Both the position numbers and the translations under genes were made by a program. The notes beneath the pieces are model-generated. The model did no database searches and had not been told where the DNA came from. It worked only from the letters and a program-made list of their open reading frames with translations. Of a DNA stretch of 33,343 nt, positions 18,973-28,086 are shown piece after piece. The DNA lies in NCBI GenBank assembly GCA_003599195.1, contig QZIZ01000108.1:1-33343 (forward strand), given 5' to 3'. Numbering within the stretch: position 1 is the stretch's first letter; each line of letters starts with the position of its first letter. Origin of the DNA: Deltaproteobacteria bacterium. GTDB taxonomy: Bacteria > Desulfobacterota > Desulfobaccia > Desulfobaccales > 0-14-0-80-60-11.

Positions 18973-21261
18973 TTGACCCCAGGCGGCTCCCCCATAAAGG
19001 CCTCCCTCCCGGCGGACCCCGGCACCCCGGACCTCCGGGCTCTGATTCTCCTTTACGGGGCCGGGTCCATGGTCTCCCAGGTCTTGATTCTCCGGGAGTT
19101 CCTGGTTCTGGCCCAGGGCCAGGAATTGAAGCTGGCCTTGGGCCTCTGGTGCTGGCTCCTTTGGACCGGCCTGGGAAGCTTCCTGGGGGGCCGGCTGGCG
19201 GCCCGATATTCCCTGGGCCCGGCGCAACTGGGGGCACTCCTTTTCCTCCTGGGCTGGCTCCTGCCCGGCACCGTCCTCCTGGCCAAAGCCCTGCCTGCGA
19301 TGGCGCCCCTGCCCTGGGGCCAAACCCTGCCGGCAGGAACCATTCTCCTCCTCTTTTTACTGGTGCTGGCCCCGTTCGGGCTGACCTCCGGCCTCTTTTT
19401 CCCCTGGGCCTGCCGGGTCCTGGCAGCAGTCTCCCCCGAAGAGGCCGTGGGCCGGGTTTATTACCGGGAAGCCCTGGGCGCGGCCCTGGGAGTATGCGTG
19501 GTGCAGCTTTTCCTCTTGGGGCGTTATTCCACCCTGGCCTTAAGCCTGGCTTGCGGCCTGGCCCTGGCCCTGGCCGCCCGTCTCCTGGCCCCTCCCCTCT
19601 CCCTGGGCCTGCGCCTGGCCGCCGCCCTGGGACTGCTGCCCCTGGCCGCAGCCTTGTTCCTTAATCCCCAGTTGGAAAAATTAAGCTATGCGTGGCAGTT
19701 CCCCGGCCGGGAAGTCCTGGCCAGCGTGGATACGCCTTACGCCCGCCTCACCGTCACCAGGGAGGGGGAGCAGGTCAGTTTCTTCGCCAATAATCTCTGG
19801 CAGGTTACCCATCCCGATCCCCTGACTGCGGAACACCAGACGCAGTTGGGCCTCCTCCAGCACCCCCGGCCCGTGAAGGTTCTCCTCCTGGGGGGCGGGT
19901 CCCCGGGGCTGGCGCCGGAGATCCTGAAGACCTCCAGCGTCGCCACCTTGGACTACGTGGAACTGGACCCCCAGTTGGTGGCCCTGGGCCAACAGGTACT
20001 GGCCGCGGCGTTATCCCCCAAGGTCCGCTTCATTTATCAAGACGCCCGCCGTTTCCTGACGGCCACGGAGAAGCGTTATGACGTCATTCTCATGGCCCTG
20101 CCGGGTCCCCACAACGCCCAAGTGAACCGTTACTATACCCGGGAGTTTTTCGCACTCGTGGCTAAACATCTGGAGCCCGGCGGGGTCTTCAGCTTTTCCC
20201 TGGCCGGCTCCGCGGCGTCCCTCCAACCTCTCAGGGCCGCGTATCTGGGGCTTACTTACCACACCCTGCGTGAGGTCTTCCCCGAGGTGGTGGTGTTCCC
20301 GGGGGAACAGACGCGTTTTTTTGCCAGCCCCACGCCCAAGACCCTGGTGGCGGACCCGGAGATTTTGGCCTCCAGGATTGCCGCGCGGCAGCTGAAATTG
20401 GACTATGTCCGGGACTACTATCTGCTCCAGGATCTTTCCCGGCCGCGCCAGGAGTACCTGCGCCGTATCCTGGAGAGCCAGTCCCCGGAAGTGAACACCG
20501 ACCTCAATCCCCGCTGTTATTTCTATGACCTGGCCTTGAGCGGCGTCCAGGAAGGGCTGCCCCTGAAGGAGATACTGCTTTTCCTCAAGGACCGCTCCCT
20601 TCTGGGTTTGGGGAGCCTTCTGATGCTCGCGGCCCTGTTCCCGGCCCTCCTGCTCCGCCGCCGGCCCGGGCCTCTCTATCTCTGCCAGGTAATGACCGTG
20701 GGCCTGGGAACCATGGCCTTGGAAATCGTTATTTTGATACTTTTTCAGATTCAACTGGGGTTTCTGTATCGGCAATTGGGGCTGTTGATCGCGGCGTTCA
20801 TGGGGGGGATGGCCCTGGGCGCGGCCTGGGGCGCCCGGGTGATGAAGACCCGGGCGGCCCCCGAGGGCATCGGGGGCAAGGGGTTGCGGCTCCTGGCGGT
20901 CCTGCAGGGGGCCATGGCCTCTCTGGCCTTGGGGCTGGCCCTGTCTCTGCCTCTATTCTCCCGTTTTTCCTGGCCGGGCGGGGAGTGGGCGATTCAAGCG
21001 GTCTACTCCGTTCTTCTGGCCCTGGTGGGAGGCTTGGGAGGCGCGGTCTTTGCCGGCAGCGCCGCGCTCTGGGTCCATACCCGGCCCGAGGCCGGAGCTA
21101 AAGGGGGGATTCTCTATGCCGTGGACCTCCTGGGAGCCACCCTGGGCTCCCTGGGGATCAGCCTGGTGGTACTGCCGGTCTGGGGCGTGGCCCCGACCTT
21201 ATACCTGGCGGCCGCGCTCCATGCCGGGGCCGGCCTGATGCTGCTCGGCGCAAAATTATAA
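18973..21261 (+). CDS. Multi-pass membrane protein with spermidine-synthase-like domain
   Basis: Hydrophobic N- and C-terminal TM blocks flanking VKVLLLGGGSPGLAPEIL...LDYVELDPQLVALGQQVL...RFIYQDARRFLTATEKRYDVILMALPGPHNAQVNRYYTREFFALVAKHLEPGGVFSFSL; TTG start. Confidence 0.8.
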   Translation: MTPGGSPIKASLPADPGTPDLRALILLYGAGSMVSQVLILREFLVLAQGQELKLALGLWCWLLWTGLGSFLGGRLAARYSLGPAQLGALLFLLGWLLPGTVLLAKALPAMAPLPWGQTLPAGTILLLFLLVLAPFGLTSGLFFPWACRVLAAVSPEEAVGRVYYREALGAALGVCVVQLFLLGRYSTLALSLACGLALALAARLLAPPLSLGLRLAAALGLLPLAAALFLNPQLEKLSYAWQFPGREVLASVDTPYARLTVTREGEQVSFFANNLWQVTHPDPLTAEHQTQLGLLQHPRPVKVLLLGGGSPGLAPEILKTSSVATLDYVELDPQLVALGQQVLAAALSPKVRFIYQDARRFLTATEKRYDVILMALPGPHNAQVNRYYTREFFALVAKHLEPGGVFSFSLAGSAASLQPLRAAYLGLTYHTLREVFPEVVVFPGEQTRFFASPTPKTLVADPEILASRIAARQLKLDYVRDYYLLQDLSRPRQEYLRRILESQSPEVNTDLNPRCYFYDLALSGVQEGLPLKEILLFLKDRSLLGLGSLLMLAALFPALLLRRRPGPLYLCQVMTVGLGTMALEIVILILFQIQLGFLYRQLGLLIAAFMGGMALGAAWGARVMKTRAAPEGIGGKGLRLLAVLQGAMASLALGLALSLPLFSRFSWPGGEWAIQAVYSVLLALVGGLGGAVFAGSAALWVHTRPEAGAKGGILYAVDLLGATLGSLGISLVVLPVWGVAPTLYLAAALHAGAGLMLLGAKL

Positions 21262-21350
21262 ACCTGTTATGTTCCGAAAAGAAGCCTCACGCAAAGACGC
21301 AAAGGCGCAAAGCAAGACGCAAGAACATACTATAAAACAGTGAATCGGTG

Positions 21351-21372
21351 GGGCGGCCGTCCCTGGCCGCCC
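21351..21372. repeat. Short palindromic repeat GGGCGGCC-N6-GGCCGCCC
   Basis: Perfect 8-bp inverted repeat in intergenic DNA. Confidence 0.6.
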
Positions 21373-21551
21373 GATCAAATTATCACCCCGACGCCAATTC
21401 GCAGCCACAGGGCAATAAATCGGGGCAAACCTGGTGCTCGCCCTGAATATAATTGGACGAACACCGGGTTCGCTCCTAACGGAAAATTTGGAGTCCCGGC
21501 CCGGATGCGTAAGGGCATCAGGCCGGGAGCCAGTTAATTATCGGGCATCGG

Positions 21552-21884
21552 TTACATGCTGCACCGGTCCTTCTGTTCCCGAATCGAGGCGCACTGCTGG
21601 CCTTTGGGGCCGCAAGGCATAGCAGCGTAGCACGAACCTGCATCCTTGGGGTTCATGTTGCAAAGGCGCTCTCCCGGAGCCGGGCCCAGCACTCCCACCT
21701 GGTCACCGCCATGGATGCCGGCTCTCAATGACTCGTTGATCGGCTTGCTAACCGTTTGCTGACTCCGGTAGCCGACGTTATCACCGCCATAGATAGCTTG
21801 GGCCATAACCGGGACGCTGGCCAAAAACGCTGCGCCCAGGCCCAGGATCAAAACCACTGCCACGAATTTGCCGTTGAATTTCAT
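21552..21884 (-). CDS. Small exported protein, unknown function
   Basis: Signal peptide MKFNGKFVAVVLILGLGAAFLASVPVMAQA; 110 aa with several Cys in the C-terminal half. Confidence 0.6.
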   Translation of the reverse strand: MKFNGKFVAVVLILGLGAAFLASVPVMAQAIYGGDNVGYRSQQTVSKPINESLRAGIHGGDQVGVLGPAPGERLCNMNPKDAGSCYAAMPCGPKGQQCASIREQKDRCSM

Positions 21885-22030
21885 CTCTTTGTCCTCACTG
21901 AAGGTTGGAACGTGACGATCGTCTCACCGATCATCGCCATTCTCATGTCCGCTCACCTGGACAGGAACAAGGAACACTTCTCCCTGCCGGTGAATGCGAA
22001 AATTATTTTGAGTCTGCAATTTTAAATGGA

Positions 22031-22399
22031 TTAGAGGGCGCGGTAACCCGCCTCGGGCGGGTGAAAGATGGCCGGAACGATTTTCAACGGCTCCGGCTGG
22101 GAAAAGAGGGGGTTAAACGATAAGGAAGGGAAATAGGGGACGCTTTCCCGCTGGCAAGGCAACCCTGGAAGCCCGGCGCAGCAGCAATTGAGCAGGCCAT
22201 TGGCGCAGCAATGGTTGAGACAATTGGCGGTGCAGCAGGAATGATCGGCATGAACCAGAACCGGCGGTCCATCCGGCTGCAAGGGGATGGACCCTTGGGA
22301 GGTAGAAGCCAGGGCCGCGTTCAGCCAAGACAGGATGAGGAATGCGCAGAGCACCGCACTCCATTTGAGCCCGCTCTGATGCTTATTCCTCATCATCAT
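22031..22399 (-). CDS. Small exported Cys-rich protein
   Basis: Signal-like MMMRNKHQSGLKWSAVLCAFLILSWLNAALAS then HADHSCCTANCLNHCCANGLLNCCCAGLPGLPC. Confidence 0.5.
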   Translation of the reverse strand: MMMRNKHQSGLKWSAVLCAFLILSWLNAALASTSQGSIPLQPDGPPVLVHADHSCCTANCLNHCCANGLLNCCCAGLPGLPCQRESVPYFPSLSFNPLFSQPEPLKIVPAIFHPPEAGYRAL

Positions 22400-22697
22400 A
22401 TACCCTACCTGGGCTATATATATAGCATTAATTGCTTCAAGGGTCAAGTATCTTTTCTACCCTTTTGACCAGAACCTCCATTGGAAGCAAAGGCGCAGGA
22501 TTTCCAGTTTGTGCCGATTACTGAAGCAGGAACATGAATTAATTCTTTGAAGTGTGAGGCAGGCCCAAGTTTCCTGCCCCCCTTGCATCGCCTGTGGAAG
22601 TTCTTAGTTTGTAATCAACCTTGGCCATTCATCTGCATGGCCGCCAAGGAACCCCAAACTTTGAACCTTGAACCTCTCGGCAGAAAGGAGGTCGACA

Positions 22698-22937
22698 ATG
22701 CAAAAACCCCTGAAAGCCAAACGGGCCTGGGCCGTGAGTTATACCCCCCAGTATTTTTTGGAGATGGGTGAAGAATATGACGACGACCGGCTGCAACAAT
22801 TAAACGAACACCTGGTCAAGGGGGATTACGCCCTGCTGAGCGATGACACCCAGGGATTCCCCGGCGACCTGGTGCTCGATTTTCCCGCCGGTTCGGAAAT
22901 GCCCTTTACGACTCTGGTGATGTTGGAGTCCGGTTAG
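22698..22937 (+). CDS. Small hypothetical protein (79 aa)
   Basis: ATG at 22698 with strong RBS aaaggaggt; MQKPLKAKRAWAVSYTPQYFLEMGEEYDDDRLQQLNEHLVKGDYALLSDDTQGFPGDLVLDFPAGSEMPFTTLVMLESG. Confidence 0.6.
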   Translation: MQKPLKAKRAWAVSYTPQYFLEMGEEYDDDRLQQLNEHLVKGDYALLSDDTQGFPGDLVLDFPAGSEMPFTTLVMLESG

Positions 22938-23081
22938 CCCTGGGTTTTCTCCCCGGCTATCAATAAGCATTGAGGCGGCAGACCCCTCTTGTCCGCATCA
23001 CTGCCGCCAACTCTCCGGCGCGCCCTGTTGTCGGTGGCTTCCAAGAATTTTATTAACTAAAAATCGAGACTCTGCGAAAAG

Positions 23082-23128
23082 CCTCTGCGTCTCTGCGGTG
23101 ATTCTTTTTTACCGCAGAGACGCAGAGG
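23082..23128. repeat. 18-bp inverted repeat of CCTCTGCGTCTCTGCGGT type
   Basis: cctctgcgtctctgcggt (23082-23099) and accgcagagacgcagagg (23111-23128). Confidence 0.85.
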
Positions 23129-23256
23129 ACGCAGAGATTCATCATCGGTCAAATTCCTCAAAATTTATTCAACCATTCAACCTTCTTTTGACCGGCTGCC
23201 CTCGGTTATCGGGGATTGCGGGTTACGGGCTTGAACCAAGCCCGGACTCATTTGCC

Positions 23257-23322
23257 TCAGCAGCCGCCGAATTTATAGATAACCACCAGTATTATGATGG
23301 CAATAACGATCAACCATTCCAT
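23257..23322 (-). CDS. 21-aa single-TM microprotein MEWLIVIAIIILVVIYKFGGC
   Basis: ATG preceded at 8 nt by ggagg on the minus strand (cctcc at 23331-23335); all hydrophobic except termini; terminates with TGA. Confidence 0.55.
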   Translation of the reverse strand: MEWLIVIAIIILVVIYKFGGC

Positions 23323-23372
23323 CCTTTAGACCTCCGCACCCTAGGGAAATAGGGAATATTTCCAAATTTTTC

Positions 23373-23937
23373 TTATTTTTCCGCTTCCAGGCGTTTCTTC
23401 AGTTCCTTGTGGATTTCCGCGTCCTTGAGCCGGGGCGGCAGGTATTCGGCCTTCAATTGGCGGCTGATCTGCAAAGGCCGGGCCTGGAGGAGGTAAAGCT
23501 TTCCCGTATCGGTTACGGCCCATTCAATGTCCTGAGGCAGACCGAAATACTTCTCCAGGTCATCCCCAAACTGTTAAGAGCCAGGACCTGCCGCTCATCC
23601 AGGCAGGCCCCCCTTTCTCTCCGGGGGCGTTTCCAGGTCGAGGAGGCCCTCCTCCGGAGCCGGCCGGTGCATGCGGGTCTGACATGGCGGTGGCCTCTAC
23701 CTTCTGGCCCAGCCGCTGGCAGGCGCCGCGCACGTAGTGCATGTCGAACAAAAACCCTTCGTTCATCTTCACCTGGAGGTCGGTGACCATGGTCAAGATG
23801 GCGCTGTTGGCTGCCAGCAGCCGTTTGTAATGGCGGCAGCGTTCCAGGAGGGCAGGCGGAGGCGCCAGGGACACCGGCTGCCCTGCCGGCCGGCGTCTGT
23901 CCGTGAGCCACTGTTTCAGATTGCTGATGGCCGCCAC
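23373..23937 (-). pseudogene. Decayed PEP/pyruvate-binding (PEP synthase/PPDK-like) protein gene, N- and C-terminal remnants
   Basis: N-terminal remnant MAAISNLKQWLTDRRRPAGQP...RHYKRLLAANSAILTMVTDLQVKM; C-terminal remnant in a different frame QFGDDLEKYFGLPQDIEWAVTDTGKLYLLQARPLQISRQLKAEYLPPRLKDAEIHKELKKRLEAEK*; centre missing and frames broken. Confidence 0.75.
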
Positions 23938-24186
23938 TACTGGATTATCCCCGAAGAAGAAAGATTACCCACTATTATAAAATAACATAGCCATCTTTCG
24001 CCACAAGCGTTATTCCAACTCTCCGGGTTGGGATGGAATCCGCTTTAAACCGGACCCCCCCGAAAGGTTACCATCCTTGGGTCGGGCAAAGCTTGGAAAT
24101 CATAAAAAAATATTGACTTCGTAAGGGTTTTGCGGTTTCATGAGCTTGCCTATGGCATTTCCTAATGCTGCCGTCTGGAGGTTTAT

Positions 24187-25008
24187 ATGCCCCAATGCCC
24201 CCATTGTCGGACCGAATACGATTCCGGTCAGCGGTATTGTCAGATGTGCGGAAGCTTTTTGCTGCATCCGGAGGTTGGGGACACTTTCTGCCCCGAATGC
24301 GGCATCAGGGTCTCCCCTCGCCAGGAATTTTGCCATGAATGCGACGCGCCTCTGAAAGGGCAGGCCGCCGCGGTCCCGGCTGTTGAGGAACAACCTGCTC
24401 CCGGCGGTCCGGCCGCAGCCGCGCCGGCTGCCCCCCCGGCCAAAAGCAACCAGGCGATGGTCGGCCTGCTGGTGGGCGCCGGGGTTATTATCCTCTTGCT
24501 CTTGATTCTGGTCTTCTCCCAATCCGACAAGCCGTCGGCCCCGCCCGCTCCTGCGCCCCCAAAAGCGGAGGCCCCGGCGCCTCCGGCCGCGCCCCCTGCC
24601 CCTCCTGCGGCGGCTCCGGCTCCGGCCCCTGCCGCTCCGGCCCCCGAAGCCCAGCCTGCGGGACTAAAAGAGCAGTTGCAGGGTATCCTGGCCAAAATGC
24701 GGGAGGCCAGGCTGAATAAAGACATTATCCTCTTGATGAATTGCTATTCCCTGACTTATCCGGACTTGGAAAGCAAGCGGCGGGAGGCCCTGAAGGCCTG
24801 GGATAATTACGATTACACCAATATGGTCTTCACCATTGACGAGGTCCAGCCCATAAACGCGGATAACGCCAACGCCGAGGTTACCTGGTACGTGGACCTC
24901 AGAAACCGGCGCACCGGAGAATTGATCAGTTCGACGCAAACCTTTCAGGTGCGGTTCGCCAAGGAGTTGGGCCAATGGCGCATCCGCTCCCTGGAAGAAG
25001 CTGAATAA
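24187..25008 (+). CDS. Zinc-ribbon, TM, Pro/Ala-rich linker protein with C-terminal NTF2-like/DUF domain
   Basis: Two CxxC zinc ribbons (MPQCPHCRTEYDSGQRYCQMCGSF, FCPECGIRVSPRQEFCHECDAPL), TM helix MVGLLVGAGVIILLLLILVF, Ala/Pro linker. Confidence 0.7.
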   Translation: MPQCPHCRTEYDSGQRYCQMCGSFLLHPEVGDTFCPECGIRVSPRQEFCHECDAPLKGQAAAVPAVEEQPAPGGPAAAAPAAPPAKSNQAMVGLLVGAGVIILLLLILVFSQSDKPSAPPAPAPPKAEAPAPPAAPPAPPAAAPAPAPAAPAPEAQPAGLKEQLQGILAKMREARLNKDIILLMNCYSLTYPDLESKRREALKAWDNYDYTNMVFTIDEVQPINADNANAEVTWYVDLRNRRTGELISSTQTFQVRFAKELGQWRIRSLEEAE

Positions 25009-25017
25009 GGAGAAATT

Positions 25018-25812
25018 ATGGGCCATCGCCATTTCATGAGAGGACTGCTGCTGCTCGGGTTGATCATCTCCTTGCTGGGCGGCTGTGATACCGCGCCGCG
25101 CACCTATCCCGTTCCTCCCTCGTACTATTATGTGGTGCCCACCACCACCTACCTGCGTTCCTGCGCCTCCTATGCGGAGGAATGCTATATCATCGCCCAG
25201 GTCTTCAGCGGCGACCGGGTGGTGGTCCTGGACCGCAACGATTACAACTGGGCCCGGGTATCCTTGGAGCGCAGCGGCGTCATCGGCTGGATTCCGGGCG
25301 ACCTGATCGCGCCCAGCCCCGGCCCCACCAACTTTTATGTGTCCTGGACCAATGTCTATCTGCGGGATTGCTCCGACTATAACTGCCGGGCCTTGGAGCT
25401 GCTCTACCGGGGGGACCGGGTGGAAAAGATCGACCAGGACTACCGGGGCTGGTGGCGGGTCAGGTCCATCAAATCCGGCATTATCGGCTGGATCCCGGCG
25501 TCGGCGACCTCCCCCAGCCCGGGACCGCCTTATTATTACGTGGCTATCCAGGGACTTAATCTCCGGGCCGGCCCCTCCACCGGCTCCAAGGTGCTCACCA
25601 CCCTGAGCCTCAACGACCAGGTGGAGGTGTTGGGCGCCAATGCCGCGGGCTGGTCCCAGGTGCGCCACCTGCGCACCAACATCATCGGCTGGGTAGCCTC
25701 CCGCTACCTGGAAACCTTCCCGGTGCGCCATTCCAAGGCCGCGCCCCGGAAGCCCAAGGCCCCCGCCAAGGAAAAAGTCCCTGAGGAGAAACCTGCCCCC
25801 AGGGCGATGTAA
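25018..25812 (+). CDS. SH3b-repeat lipoprotein
   Basis: Lipobox LISLLGGC; three repeats of YYVV..T.LR......A.V...LF.GDRV.VL....NW.RV....GIIGWIP. Confidence 0.75.
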   Translation: MGHRHFMRGLLLLGLIISLLGGCDTAPRTYPVPPSYYYVVPTTTYLRSCASYAEECYIIAQVFSGDRVVVLDRNDYNWARVSLERSGVIGWIPGDLIAPSPGPTNFYVSWTNVYLRDCSDYNCRALELLYRGDRVEKIDQDYRGWWRVRSIKSGIIGWIPASATSPSPGPPYYYVAIQGLNLRAGPSTGSKVLTTLSLNDQVEVLGANAAGWSQVRHLRTNIIGWVASRYLETFPVRHSKAAPRKPKAPAKEKVPEEKPAPRAM

Positions 25813-25839
25813 AAACAGTTTTTAGTTTTTAGTAAAATA

Positions 25840-25879
25840 AAAAGGGGACCCGAAGAGCACTCCGGGTCCCCCTTTTTAT
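25840..25879 (+). terminator. Terminator after SH3b lipoprotein
   Basis: aaaaggggacccg...cgggtccccctttttat. Confidence 0.75.
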
Positions 25880-26167
25880 CCATCGAATATTTCCTTAACT
25901 CTGAAATATCGGAACAATCTATATAGCCTTGGGGATTGCGGATAAATAGCAGTGAGCTTTAATCCACATTGGCTGGCTCGTTGATGAAAAAATCTTATTA
26001 AAACTAGATATGCTTCGTGAGGGAGCCATGCCTGAACAACTTGGAAAATTCCATCCAGGCAAATTAGATTGGCAAGTCGAAACCCTTTAGCAGGCTTAAG
26101 TTTTGGGCCTGGAGAACCGACATGGTCCTTGCATAAATTAATAAAAATACTTATAATAAATAAAAAA

Positions 26168-26515
26168 GGGGGCGTAACGGCTTCGACGTAGATAGAGAAC
26201 TGACGGTTGCATGCCGAGGTCCTGTCCGCTCGTAAAACGGGTAGGAAACACACAAGTGCCGACAACTACGGCTACGCTCTAGCCGCTTAAGGCTAGCGCC
26301 TGAGGATCTTTCGCCGGGAGAAGTCTTCAGGTGTCCGCATTCCGGCAAAGCTGCCGGGTTCGCCCGTGGCCCGGTGGACGAAAATTACAGCGGGATAGCT
26401 TCTAAGAATTCTGTCGGTGGAAGTCTTTTGAGGCGAAGATAAAACATCGACTAAGCATGTAGACGCTCTCAGGGACTGTTTGCGGACGCGGGTTCGACTC
26501 CCGCCGCCTCCACCA
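26168..26515 (+). ncRNA. ssrA: tmRNA
   Basis: 5' GGGGGCGtaacggcttcgac and 3' gcgggttcgactcccgccgcctccacca; acceptor pairing GGGGGCG/CGCCTCC; tag ORF gcc gac aac tac ggc tac gct cta gcc gct taa (ADNYGYALAA*) at 26258-26290. Confidence 0.96.
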
Positions 26516-26574
26516 ATTTATTATTAAGATATCAGGTAGTTGTAATTTAATTGGTGTGTAAAAAATAGGGGCAA

Positions 26575-26613
26575 GATAGGGTCAGGCTTCGAGTCTGACC
26601 CTATTTTTTTGAG
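26575..26613 (+). terminator. Terminator downstream of ssrA
   Basis: atagggtcaggcttcgagtctgaccctat followed by ttttttt. Confidence 0.85.
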
Positions 26614-26731
26614 GATTCCACTTTCATTTAAATTTGTAATCAAAGTTTGGGAAGGCATTCTCCACCTTCTTTGGAATCGTCGTAAAACCACTTACTCATA
26701 AGTTGGTTAGCCTCCCGGATTTCCGGAGATG

Positions 26732-26764
26732 GCTAGGCCCGGATTACAGAAATCCGGGCCTAGC
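26732..26764. terminator. Stem-loop downstream of the minus-strand DUF5320-like gene
   Basis: ctaggcccggatt...aatccgggcctag. Confidence 0.5.
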
Positions 26765-26777
26765 TGGAAGTTGAGAA

Positions 26778-27125
26778 TCAAGAATGTTCCATTTCGGCCA
26801 GACGCCGCTGGATAGCCTCCAGTTCGCTTTGCAAGTAGGCCGCTAACTCCCGCAGAGCCTCGGCTTCATCCTTTGGGGAGACGTAACCGGTTTTCTTGCT
26901 CGAGACAGAGATACCAAACCCCCATGGGCCATAGCCCCAGCGGGGAGGGCCTCCAAGACTCGTAATCACAGGCTGCCCCCGGCCACGGCCGTGAAAACGC
27001 TGGCCCCGGCTGCGGGCAGACCCCCGCCGCAAGCCGGCCCCGCACGGCCCCCGGCCCCAGCCCGTGCCCGAACTCTGGCCTCTTGGTCCTTTAGCGTCAA
27101 AATTTGGCATGATCATTATCCTCAT
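26778..27125 (-). CDS. DUF5320-like small Gly/Arg-rich protein
   Basis: MPNFDAKGPRGQSSGTGWGRGPCGAGLRRG... with C-terminal coiled coil ALRELAAYLQSELEAIQRRLAEME; next to NifX-like genes. Confidence 0.6.
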   Translation of the reverse strand: MRIMIMPNFDAKGPRGQSSGTGWGRGPCGAGLRRGSARSRGQRFHGRGRGQPVITSLGGPPRWGYGPWGFGISVSSKKTGYVSPKDEAEALRELAAYLQSELEAIQRRLAEMEHS

Positions 27126-27181
27126 TCGGATGCCTCGATCCTGGCATTAACTATCTTTCCCTGGTCATTATGGTCCCGCAT

Positions 27182-27547
27182 TCAGGACATCCAATGACTG
27201 GCAACATCCGGAACTCTCGCTGGCGCTAATTTCCCGGCCTGGTATTTTTGCACCGCCTCGCGTACCGGACCCTTCATTCCCAAAATTACGCCTATGCCGG
27301 CAGCCAACAGAGTGTTAAAAGCCTTAGGTCCGCAGTGCCCCGTGAGCACCGCGGCCGGCCGCTGACGGGTTATCATGGCGGCCGCCTGTATTCCTGCCCC
27401 TTGCGCTGCCTGCAGGTTCTGGCCGTTCGTCAGCGCTTCGCAGGCCATGGTTTCCGTGTCCACCATAAGAAAATAGGGCGCCCGCCCGAAACGCGGCTCC
27501 ACCTGTGCTTCCAGATCGGGTCCGCTGGCGCTTAAGACAATCTTCAT
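27182..27547 (-). CDS. NifX/NifB-type (dinitrogenase iron-molybdenum cofactor biosynthesis) family protein
   Basis: MKIVLSASGPDLEAQVEPRFGRAPYFLMVDTETM...AAAMITRQRPAAVLTGHCGPKAFNTLLAAGIGVI. Confidence 0.88.
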   Translation of the reverse strand: MKIVLSASGPDLEAQVEPRFGRAPYFLMVDTETMACEALTNGQNLQAAQGAGIQAAAMITRQRPAAVLTGHCGPKAFNTLLAAGIGVILGMKGPVREAVQKYQAGKLAPARVPDVASHWMS

Positions 27548-27708
27548 GGTTAGTTCCTTATTGCTGATGGTTGCCGCGATGGATTGCGTCTAACCCGGAA
27601 TTTCAACATTGAAAGGGAACGCCCTCCTGGAGAACCGGCCAGGTCGCACGGAGTCTTCACATCCTGCCTGGGGCAGGCAGACTGCCCCGCTGGCGCTCCC
27701 TATAGCAT

Positions 27709-28086
27709 TTACCGTTCGCGCCCCCCGAATAAGGGCACATTAGGTCCCGAAGCCTCCTGCAATTCACCCAGGCGCAGCTTGTTCAACACCTGGCGCAACG
27801 AGCCCCGGGCATTAAGGAAGACCTTGACTCCCGCTCCCTTTAACTCGTCAATACCCTTAGGCCCGCAATGTCCCGTCACCACGGTTTCCACCATCCGATT
27901 TTTGGTCAGGTTTTTGGCCGTAAGAATCCCCACATCCGTGAGGGAAGAAAGGGTGGCCAGGTTGTCGAACGATTCCCAATCTTCTGTGGCTGGGTCCACC
28001 AGGACAAAAAATCGAGCCCTGCCGAAACGCGGTTCGACACAAGCATCGAGACCCTTGCCGCTGGCGCTGATGGCTACGGTTTTCAT
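27709..28086 (-). CDS. NifX/NifB-type family protein
   Basis: MKTVAISASGKGLDACVEPRFGRARFFVLVDPAT...VTGHCGPKGIDELKGAGVKVFL. Confidence 0.88.
   Translation of the reverse strand: MKTVAISASGKGLDACVEPRFGRARFFVLVDPATEDWESFDNLATLSSLTDVGILTAKNLTKNRMVETVVTGHCGPKGIDELKGAGVKVFLNARGSLRQVLNKLRLGELQEASGPNVPLFGGRER

Noticed and set aside
21410-21540. gggcaaacc...ggacgaacaccgggttcgc resembles a second GEMM riboswitch
   Set aside because: Lacks the GNRA loop-GGGACGCAAAG core and P2/P3 arrangement; better explained as GGGCGAACC-type short intergenic palindromes.
24664-25731. 355-aa minus-strand ORF opposite the SH3b lipoprotein
   Set aside because: Compositional artefact; the plus-strand gene has signal/lipobox and clear repeats.
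25876-26348. Minus-strand ORFs over and next to ssrA
   Set aside because: Overlap a clear tmRNA gene and lack coding features.
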